9,552 nucleotides of DNA from Planctomycetota bacterium (lineage in GTDB: Bacteria; Planctomycetota; Planctomycetia; Isosphaerales; Isosphaeraceae), in contig JAJYDH010000230.1 in assembly GCA_021777685.1 (NCBI GenBank), positions 1-9,552 of the forward strand, in the 5' to 3' direction. Shown here one piece after another: positions 1 to 4,567 of this stretch; within the stretch, counting starts at the first letter, position 1, and every line of letters begins with the position of its first letter. Below the pieces are notes generated by a model. That model was not told the origin of the DNA. It did not search any database and saw nothing but the letters and a program-made list of their open reading frames with translations. The translations under genes were made by a program, and so were the position numbers.

Positions 1-39
1 TTCACCCAGCCGGTGTGGATCGAGGGGAAGGATCGGTAA
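1..39 (+). CDS. 3' end of an unidentified gene (partial)
   Basis: Frame 1 is open from the first base and reads FTQPVWIEGKDR before TAA at 37-39. A short Q/N-P-V/I-W-I/V-E ending recalls the tail of some exported metallohydrolases (CehA/McbA-like) of planctomycetes, but twelve residues cannot establish a family. The support is indirect: an open frame with a stop, immediately followed by an inverted REP element at 51-137, which is where such elements usually sit. It would be convergent with the transposase gene. It could be chance. Confidence 0.4.
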   Translation, partial: FTQPVWIEGKDR

Positions 40-50
40 GTGATGGCATC

Positions 51-137
51 TTGTAGGGTGGGTGAGCGGAAGCGAAACCCACCAGGTCGGGCCACGCCGG
101 GGCTGGTGGGTTTCGCTACCGCTCACCCACCCTACAA
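51..137. repeat. Inverted REP pair (BIME-like), 35-bp arms
   Basis: The left arm 51-85 and right arm 103-137 are reverse complements at 34 of 35 positions (one A/T mismatch near the middle), separated by 17 bases. Each arm also has its own short stem: GGTGGGT pairs with ACCCACC across an inner TTCGCTACCGCTC. A diverged copy of the right arm lies beyond the transposase gene at 736-767. The element sits between the stop at 37-39 and the convergent transposase stop at 142, so it could also end transcription from both sides, although it has no T-run. REP elements flanking a RAYT gene are the known substrates of that enzyme family. Confidence 0.9.
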
Positions 138-141
138 ATTC

Positions 142-690
142 TCATTCACCTGCATGTCCAGGCAACCCGTCCGGCTCCCGCGATCCCCAATCGGCCGGAT
201 AATGGCCCTCACGGACGAATCTCCGGAAGCTCGACCAGGGCCAATCGGCCGGGTGCGAGACGTGGCCGTGCTTCACGGGATTGAAATGGATGTAGTCGCA
301 ATAGGCATCCAACTCCGATCCGTCCCGGACGGCGCGTTCCCAGAACCGATGCTGCCAGACACCTCGCTCGCCCCGGGCGATCTTCGCCCTGCCGGGCTTC
401 ACTTCTCGGCCGCCGGCCCCGAGCCATCCCGCCGTGAATTCGGCCTTGATCGATTTCCACCGGTCGGAGAAGTCGGCGTCGCCCGGCGGGAGCGTCCAGA
501 GACAGTGGATGTGCTCCGGCAGCAGGACGATCGCGAGGGTCGTAAACGGCCTCTGCTCGTTGACTTTCCGCATCGCCCGGCCGAGCAGCTCTCGACCGAT
601 GGGGTCTTGAAAGATCGGGACACGTTGCTCGGTCACGACGGTGAAGAAATAGGTCCCTCCCGGGACGTGCCATCGACGGTAGTCGGGCAT
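142..690 (-). CDS. REP-associated tyrosine transposase (RAYT, Y1/HUH type)
   Basis: This encodes 182 residues, a normal full length for the RAYT branch of the IS200/IS605 Y1 transposases, which nick and join single-stranded DNA at REP hairpins. The N-terminus (residues 4-20, YRRWHVPGGTYFFTVVT) is the typical first strand of the family. The HUH metal-binding pair is H60-I61-H62 in LPEHIHCLW. The VWQHRFWER block lies at 111-119. The probable nucleophile is Y133 in DYIHFNPVKHG, with Y130 an alternative. The WPWSSF block at 149-154 is also family-typical. No frameshift or stop interrupts it, so it may be active. The start ATG at 688-690 has only a weak GGA seven bases upstream. REP copies lie on both sides, the last codons run into the REP-flanking sequence, and no accessory tnpB-like gene is present, as expected for a domesticated, single-copy RAYT. 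Confidence 0.95.
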   Translation of the reverse strand: MPDYRRWHVPGGTYFFTVVTEQRVPIFQDPIGRELLGRAMRKVNEQRPFTTLAIVLLPEHIHCLWTLPPGDADFSDRWKSIKAEFTAGWLGAGGREVKPGRAKIARGERGVWQHRFWERAVRDGSELDAYCDYIHFNPVKHGHVSHPADWPWSSFRRFVREGHYPADWGSREPDGLPGHAGE

Positions 691-735
691 CGCAGGGTCC
701 GAGGGAGGGACGGGGCGGAATCGGTGGTGGCGCGT

Positions 736-767
736 TGGCGGGTTTCGCTACCGCTCACCCGCCCTAC
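736..767. repeat. Single diverged REP copy
   Basis: This segment matches the right arm of the 51-137 element in the same orientation, with the stem changed from GGTGGG/CCCACC to GGCGGG/CCCGCC. Both sides changed together, so pairing is kept. The resemblance continues rightward into a TTC(A/T)CATTCA stretch and CAGGCAACC (780-788 here, 163-171 at the other copy). It lies upstream of the transposase start and about 22 bases after the stop of the minus-strand gene at 790-1890, where it could act as an end-of-transcript hairpin. Confidence 0.85.
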
Positions 768-789
768 GAGTTCACATTCAGGCAACCTT

Positions 790-1890
790 TCACCTGGGCG
801 GCTGGGGCGCCGGGGGCTTGGTCTCGGCGTGGTTGAAGTTCATCCCCTCGAAGACGGCGCCGGGGGCGTCGGGGCTGACCGCGACGGCCGGCGGCGGGGC
901 CGAGCCGGGGGCGGGGATGACCTCGTCGCGGAGCTTGGTCAGCGACGTGTAGAGCTGCCGGTAGACCGCCTGCTGGCGGGGCGAGGTGGCGGCGCCGAAG
1001 CGGAGGTTGTAGGCGGTCATGAACTCGATCAGCTCGCCGAGGTTGGCGTCGGGCCGCTTGTCCACGCCGGCCAGGAGGACGTTGACGGCGGGGGTCTCCA
1101 GCATCGACGCCAGGCCGTAGAGGGCCTTGATGTACTTCATGGCGTCGCGCCGCTCCTGCGAGTTCTGCGGGTAGATCGACTCGACCTTGGCCTTGGTGGC
1201 CATGATCTGGTCCTTGGCCTTCTTGATCGTCTCGGGCTTGTGCTCGCCCAGCTCCTCGCCCTCCTTGCGCAGCTCGGCGGCGATCGCCTTGAGGCTGGCC
1301 CGGTCGGGGCCGAACTCATCGCGCTGCAGGACCTTGGGCGCCCCGGCCTGGGTGAGCTGGTGGACGCTGGCCGAGATCCCCTCGGAGGCGTAGGCGAACG
1401 GGATGTCGCGGATCAGCTCGCCGCCGAGCTTGGTCTTGGCCCCGTAGTAGACCGAGTTCTTGTAGAGCTTGGGGTCGTCCAGGTCGTTGAGGACGACGTT
1501 CAGGGCGCTGCCGTTGGCGATGTCGACCGAGGTCGGGTTCTTCCTCAGGCGGTCCTGGATGGCCGAGTAATTCCCCTTCTGCTTGGCGTCGAGCTTGGCC
1601 TCTTTGATGTGGAAGATCCGGGCGGCCTCGACCCGGGAATTGTACATGTACTGGTTCCACATCATCGCCGTGGAGGAGTTGATGGCGTTGGCCTGGGCCG
1701 TCTCGACGTTGTAGCGGCCCGCGCCCATGGCGTACATGCCCGCCCCGGCGGCCATGCTGCCCTGCGGGGTCGACCCGACGCCCATGCCCCCGCCCCAATA
1801 CCCCCCCCCGTAGAACTGCGCCTCGGCCGGCGAGCCGGCCAGGCCCAGGGTCAGGGCGACCGCGCCGATCCAGCGATGGGAACTGCTCAC
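790..1890 (-). CDS. Secreted protein of unknown function, planctomycete-type
   Basis: The family is not recognised. I start it at GTG 1888-1890 (366 residues), not at the ATG 49 codons upstream. A GGAGAG ribosome site lies six bases before the GTG, and the protein then opens with a clear signal peptide: polar start, hydrophobic stretch at 8-19, and SPAEA|Q as a likely signal peptidase I site after residue 24. Residues 26-60 are rich in Gly, Met and Tyr (FYGGGYWGGGMGVG). Residues 70-330 are mostly helical and charged, with a Lys/Glu-rich likely coiled coil at about 195-240. The tail at 326-366 is Pro/Ala-rich and contains FEGMNFNH at 347-354. No catalytic motif, lipobox or transmembrane helix beyond the signal is seen. 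It is probably periplasmic or surface-associated, perhaps structural. Confidence 0.85.
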   Translation of the reverse strand: MSSSHRWIGAVALTLGLAGSPAEAQFYGGGYWGGGMGVGSTPQGSMAAGAGMYAMGAGRYNVETAQANAINSSTAMMWNQYMYNSRVEAARIFHIKEAKLDAKQKGNYSAIQDRLRKNPTSVDIANGSALNVVLNDLDDPKLYKNSVYYGAKTKLGGELIRDIPFAYASEGISASVHQLTQAGAPKVLQRDEFGPDRASLKAIAAELRKEGEELGEHKPETIKKAKDQIMATKAKVESIYPQNSQERRDAMKYIKALYGLASMLETPAVNVLLAGVDKRPDANLGELIEFMTAYNLRFGAATSPRQQAVYRQLYTSLTKLRDEVIPAPGSAPPPAVAVSPDAPGAVFEGMNFNHAETKPPAPQPPR

Positions 1891-1896
1891 GGGAAT

Positions 1897-1902
1897 CTCT
1901 CC
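1897..1902 (-). promoter_or_regulatory. Ribosome binding site deciding the GTG start
   Basis: On the minus strand GGAGAG lies six bases upstream of the GTG at 1888-1890. It supports the shorter reading of the secreted protein, in which the signal peptide is at the true N-terminus. Confidence 0.7.
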
Positions 1903-1920
1903 GATGTCGATGTCGATGTC
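1903..1920. repeat. Three tandem copies of GATGTC in a leader
   Basis: GATGTC occurs three times without interruption (GACATC on the coding strand), directly upstream of the ribosome site of the secreted-protein gene. In-phase hexamers can change number by slippage without altering the start codon. No function is claimed. Confidence 0.8.
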
Positions 1921-1935
1921 AGATGGTGCGAATCG

Positions 1936-1960
1936 GGCCCCGTCCGACGCTGACGGGGCC
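1936..1960. other. Perfect 9-bp hairpin between two minus-strand genes
   Basis: GGCCCCGTC at 1936-1944 pairs perfectly with GACGGGGCC at 1952-1960 across a seven-base loop. It lies after the stop of the gene at 2160-2858 and 46 bases before the GTG of the next gene on the same strand. There is no T-run on either side, so a classical intrinsic terminator is not shown. It could be a weak terminator for the upstream gene or a leader structure of the downstream one. Confidence 0.5.
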
Positions 1961-1990
1961 TGGCCCTCGCGAGGCAACTCGGCCGGCGAC

Positions 1991-2017
1991 CCGGGCCGGA
2001 GGGCCGCCGGGCCGGAG
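1991..2017. repeat. 11-bp direct repeat, 16-bp spacing
   Basis: CCGGGCCGGAG occurs at 1991-2001 and again at 2007-2017, starts 16 bases apart, in the 269-bp gap between the two minus-strand genes. It could be a protein-binding pair or simple GC-rich redundancy. I see no clear promoter in this gap. Confidence 0.4.
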
Positions 2018-2159
2018 CGGGAGGATCGGCCTCGCATTGCTCGATCTAGGATACGACAATCCTGCCCATGCTACCATCGAATTCCCGCCGAGGGCGCACG
2101 CCGCCCGGGACCGCCTGTCGCGACGGTCGATCGGGGCCGAAGGCGGGCGTCCGGGCGGG

Positions 2160-2858
2160 TCAGCGAGCCCGACCGATCGTGATCGGCAGGTCGAACGCGG
2201 CCTTCGACGGCGTCAACCGGGGGAGATTGCGGGGTTCGGGCGAGATCGGCCCGGCGAACTCGGCGTAGAGGGCGTCGAACTCCTCGTCGGACATCTCCCC
2301 GTCCGAAAACGAACCCAGCATCGCCTCGGCCTCCTCGATGGTGGCCGGCGCCGAGGCCCGGGCCTCGCGTTCCATCCGCTTCAGCTCCTTCAGCGCCCGG
2401 AAGAAGCCGCGCTCGGCGGCGGCCTCGTACTTCCGGATCATGGCCGCCTCGGGCGACGGGTCGAACATGGCGATCCGGGCGGCCTCGGCCTTGAGCCGGT
2501 CGGCCTCGGCGGCGTCGACCCCCTCCGGGGCGACGAACTCCGCCTCGACCTTCCGGACCCGGGCCGAGAGCGCCGCGGTCTGCTGGTCGGCGGCGCGTTC
2601 CATCCGGACCGAGTTGAGCGCCGCGTTCCGGGCCAGCACGTGGCCGATCTCGCCCCGGGCGTTGGTCTCGGCGGCGAACGAGGCGGTGCGTCGTCGGACC
2701 TCGGCGGCGTCGCCCTCGGGGAGGACGACGCCCGCGCCGGTCAACCCGTGCTTGAGGGCGTTGGCCCGCGAGCGCTCCTTGCCCTCCTCGGTCTTGGGGC
2801 CTGTGCTCTTGAGGGCGTTGGCGCGGTTGGCGGCGATCCGGGCTTCGGAGGCGGGCAT
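2160..2858 (-). CDS. ANRANA/KSTGPKT-type protein of unknown function
   Basis: This encodes 232 residues. The N-terminus (about 8-42) carries the hallmark of a family I know from planctomycetes and a few other soil bacteria: ANRANALKSTGPKT, then EGKERSRANALKHGLTG. It usually occurs as many copies per genome and has no assigned function. After this basic block the protein is Ala/Glu/Arg-rich and mostly helical, with likely coiled coil at about 85-175. An acidic stretch follows near 185-205 (SDGEMSDEEFDALY). No signal peptide or membrane helix is present, so it should be cytoplasmic. The basic head and conserved Asn/Lys/Gly pattern could suit nucleic-acid contact, which is inference only. The start ATG is supported by AAGGA seven bases upstream (2866-2870). 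The next gene on this strand lies 269 bases on, so they need not be an operon. Confidence 0.8.
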   Translation of the reverse strand: MPASEARIAANRANALKSTGPKTEEGKERSRANALKHGLTGAGVVLPEGDAAEVRRRTASFAAETNARGEIGHVLARNAALNSVRMERAADQQTAALSARVRKVEAEFVAPEGVDAAEADRLKAEAARIAMFDPSPEAAMIRKYEAAAERGFFRALKELKRMEREARASAPATIEEAEAMLGSFSDGEMSDEEFDALYAEFAGPISPEPRNLPRLTPSKAAFDLPITIGRAR

Positions 2859-2941
2859 GGGGCAGTCCTTGATGCGGTCCGGGTGGAGATGCGCGGCCTG
2901 ATCCGGCCGTCGCCCTTCATATTCAGGATCGCGCCCCGGCG

Positions 2942-2970
2942 ATTATTCGTGTCTTTCCGGAGAATGACCC
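2942..2970 (-). promoter_or_regulatory. Possible promoter of the ANRANA gene
   Basis: On the minus strand AATAAT (2942-2947) matches the -10 consensus at five of six positions. GGGTCA lies 17 bases upstream (2965-2970) as a poor -35 (three of six). It is the most AT-rich spot ahead of the gene and would give a leader of about 75-80 bases. The evidence is weak. Confidence 0.3.
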
Positions 2971-3003
2971 ATTTTGTCGGGCGCATTGGTCGGGCGGGCG
3001 AGC

Positions 3004-3172
3004 CTCTGGCCCCCTCTCCCCTCGCGGGAGAGGGTTGGGGAGAGGGGGACGTGGCAGGACCGATCGGCGGGGACGGGGCCGGTGACCTCTGTTCTTCGAC
3101 GCCCGAAGGTCGATTCCACGCCGATTGCCCCCTCTCCCCAACCCTCTCCCACGAGGGGAGAGGGGGCCAGAG
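3004..3172. repeat. 45-bp inverted repeat pair (MITE-like or REP-like)
   Basis: The arm at 3004-3048 and the arm at 3128-3172 are reverse complements at 44 of 45 positions, separated by 79 bases. The single difference is C versus T in the CTCG(C/T)GGG part. Each arm is itself a hairpin: CCCCCTCTCCCC pairs with GGGGAGAGGGGG over 12 bp, with a second CCCTCTCCC/GGGAGAGGG alternative inside. The spacer has its own small pairings (CTTCG/CGAAG and GACCT/AGGTC), so the 169 bases could fold into a branched cruciform. Pyrimidine-rich CCCTCTCCC-type repeats like this are dispersed in many high-GC bacteria. No target-site duplication is obvious. Confidence 0.9.
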
Positions 3173-3225
3173 CATGCCAGAATCCGTTGGCGCCCCCGTC
3201 TCCCCCGGCCCCGGCCGCGATGGTC

Positions 3226-3254
3226 TCGACTCGCACGGCCTTCCCGACTAAAGT
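3226..3254 (+). promoter_or_regulatory. Candidate sigma-70-type promoter of the SGNH/heme operon
   Basis: TCGACT (3226-3231, four of six to the -35 consensus) and TAAAGT (3249-3254, four of six to the -10) are separated by exactly 17 bases, about 80 bases upstream of the operon's first GTG. The same TAAAGT with a 17-base spacer occurs in front of the aldehyde dehydrogenase gene at the other end of the window. Confidence 0.4.
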
Positions 3255-3323
3255 GCAAAGCCTCGGAGGGTCGTCGACTCGCCTCCCGCCGTCCCCGCCC
3301 CCGTGCGGCCGAACGCCAGCCCC

Positions 3324-3327
3324 GGAG
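3324..3327 (+). promoter_or_regulatory. Ribosome binding site deciding a GTG start
   Basis: GGAG lies seven bases upstream of the GTG at 3335-3337. It favours this start over a reading 70 codons longer that would run through the inverted repeat and bury the signal peptide. Confidence 0.65.
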
Positions 3328-3334
3328 TGCCCCC

Positions 3335-4567
3335 GTGAAACGATCGATCGTCGCGATCGCGACGCTGCTCCTGTGCCGGGCGTCGGCCTTCGGGGCCGCC
3401 CCGGCGTTCGAACTGGTCGACGGCGACCGCGTGGTCCTGATCGGCGGCACCCTGATCGAGCGGGACCAGTCCTACGGCTACCTCGAAACCCGGCTCACCC
3501 GCCGCTACCCCGACCGCTCGATCACCTTCCGGAACCTCGGCTGGAGCGGCGACACACCCGAGGGGATCTCGCAGGCCGGCTTCGGCTCCCCCGCCGACGG
3601 CTTCAAGCACCTGGTCGAGCACGTCCTGACGCTCAAGCCGACGGTCATCATCCTCGGCTACGGCGCCAACGAGTCGTTCGAGGGGAAGGCCGGGCTGCCG
3701 AAGTTCCTCCAGGATCTCGACAAGCTCCTCAAGGCGATCGAGCCGACGAAGGCCCGGCTCGTCTTCCTCTCGCCGACCCGCCAGGAAGACCTCGGCCCGC
3801 CGCTGCCCGACCCGGCCCGGCACAATGCCGACCTGGCGATTTATCGGGACGCCCTCAAGGCCGAGGCCGAGAGGCGCGGGGCGGTGTTTGTTGACCTGTT
3901 CGACCTCTTGCCCAAAGGGGACAAGGCCGCGACCTGGCGACATCTGACCAACAACGGCATCCACTTCACCCCCTACGGCTACTGGCGCGAGTCGGCGGCG
4001 ATCGAGGAGTCGCTCGGGCTCACTCCGCAGCAATGGGCGGTCGGGATCCACTTCGACAAGACGCGAGGGGGAGCGAACTATGGTGGGACCGTCGGCACCG
4101 ACGCCCGGGCGGTCCCGGGCGGGTTTCGGGTCCAGATGCTCGACACGCTCTTGCCCGCCTCGCGTCCTCCCGACGGTAGCCCCGACCGGCCGGAGACGGA
4201 CCGGGTTCTCAAAGTCCTGGCCCTCGACCCCGGCCGGTATACCCTCAAGGTCGACGGCAAGCCTGTCGCCACGGCCGACGCCGCCGCCTGGCAAAAAGGC
4301 GTGGTGATCGAGAAAGGCCCCGAGTTCGACCAGGTCGAGGCCCTCCGCTCGGCGATCAACGCCAAGAACGAGCTGTATTTCTACCGCTGGCGGCCCCAGA
4401 ACGAGACGTACCTCTTCGGCTTCCGCAAGCACGAGCAGGGGCAGAACGCCCGCGAGATCCCCCAGTTCGACCCGCTCGTCGCCGCCAAGGAAGCCGAGAT
4501 CGCCAAACTCCGCAAGCCGGTCCCCCATGTCTATGAGCTGATCCGAGAAGGCGAGGTGGGCCGGTGA
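3335..4567 (+). CDS. Exported SGNH/GDSL-hydrolase-like protein with altered active site
   Basis: This encodes 410 residues from GTG. A signal peptide (1 to about 22, hydrophobic 5-14, ASAFGAA cleavage zone) sends it across the membrane. The SGNH fold is visible in order: block I VVLIGGTLIER at 33-43, block II NLGWSGDT at 67-74, block III GYGANES at 108-114 with the oxyanion Asn at 112, and block V NNGIHFTPYGYW at 206-217 with His210. The canonical GDS nucleophile Ser is replaced by Thr39 (GGT) and the DxxH Asp by Asn207, so ordinary esterase chemistry is doubtful. Related planctomycete proteins, as I recall them, carry GNT here. Residues 230-410 form an extra C-terminal region including a beta-rich part near 290-312. 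Its stop overlaps the next start by four bases (GTGA), so the two are co-translated. Family members act on acetylated or acylated carbohydrates; the substrate here is unknown. Confidence 0.85.
   Translation: MKRSIVAIATLLLCRASAFGAAPAFELVDGDRVVLIGGTLIERDQSYGYLETRLTRRYPDRSITFRNLGWSGDTPEGISQAGFGSPADGFKHLVEHVLTLKPTVIILGYGANESFEGKAGLPKFLQDLDKLLKAIEPTKARLVFLSPTRQEDLGPPLPDPARHNADLAIYRDALKAEAERRGAVFVDLFDLLPKGDKAATWRHLTNNGIHFTPYGYWRESAAIEESLGLTPQQWAVGIHFDKTRGGANYGGTVGTDARAVPGGFRVQMLDTLLPASRPPDGSPDRPETDRVLKVLALDPGRYTLKVDGKPVATADAAAWQKGVVIEKGPEFDQVEALRSAINAKNELYFYRWRPQNETYLFGFRKHEQGQNAREIPQFDPLVAAKEAEIAKLRKPVPHVYELIREGEVGR
4553..4556 (+). promoter_or_regulatory. Ribosome site inside the SGNH gene for the heme protein
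   Basis: GAGG lies seven bases before the GTG at 4564-4566, within the last codons of the SGNH gene. With the GTGA overlap it indicates translational coupling of the two operon members. Confidence 0.5.

Larger units (their letters stand above)
2859..3334. other. 476-bp non-coding region between divergent genes
   Basis: This separates the minus-strand ANRANA gene from the plus-strand SGNH/heme operon. It holds AT-richer bases near 2917-2970 that may include the minus-strand promoter, the large inverted repeat pair at 3004-3172, and a candidate plus-strand promoter at 3226-3254. Open frames across it translate the repeat into strings such as PLPNPLPRGERG, a known pattern of spurious proteins, so I call no gene here. 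Confidence 0.75.

Noticed and set aside
49..60. Insertion-sequence ends with target duplication around the transposase
   Set aside because: RAYT genes do not move with terminal inverted repeats and target duplications. The flanking elements are REPs in the expected arrangement.
51..137. A CRISPR array or tRNA-like structure
   Set aside because: There are only two inverted arms with one spacer and no direct repeat series. No cloverleaf or CCA pattern is present; the match to the copy beside the RAYT explains it.
40..1953. A 637-codon plus-strand open frame across the transposase and the secreted-protein gene
   Set aside because: It runs antisense to two well-supported genes and translates the REP repeats. 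Its Gly/Leu/Val/Arg-rich composition (GLGLGVVEVHPLEDG-like runs) is the mirror of GC-rich third positions, not a protein.
1891..2037. A 49-residue longer N-terminus of the secreted protein starting at ATG 2035-2037
   Set aside because: It would place a signal peptide in the interior and translate the GACATC repeat as DIDIDI. The GTG at 1888 has a proper ribosome site.
2741..3450. Several overlapping frames with PLPNPLPRGERG, SPQPSPARGEG or LSPTLSREGRG-like peptides
   Set aside because: These are translations of the CCCTCTCCC-type inverted repeat in different frames, a frequent source of spurious annotated proteins.
3248..4528. A 426-codon minus-strand open frame opposite the SGNH gene
   Set aside because: It is the antisense shadow of a gene with a signal peptide, SGNH blocks and a ribosome site.
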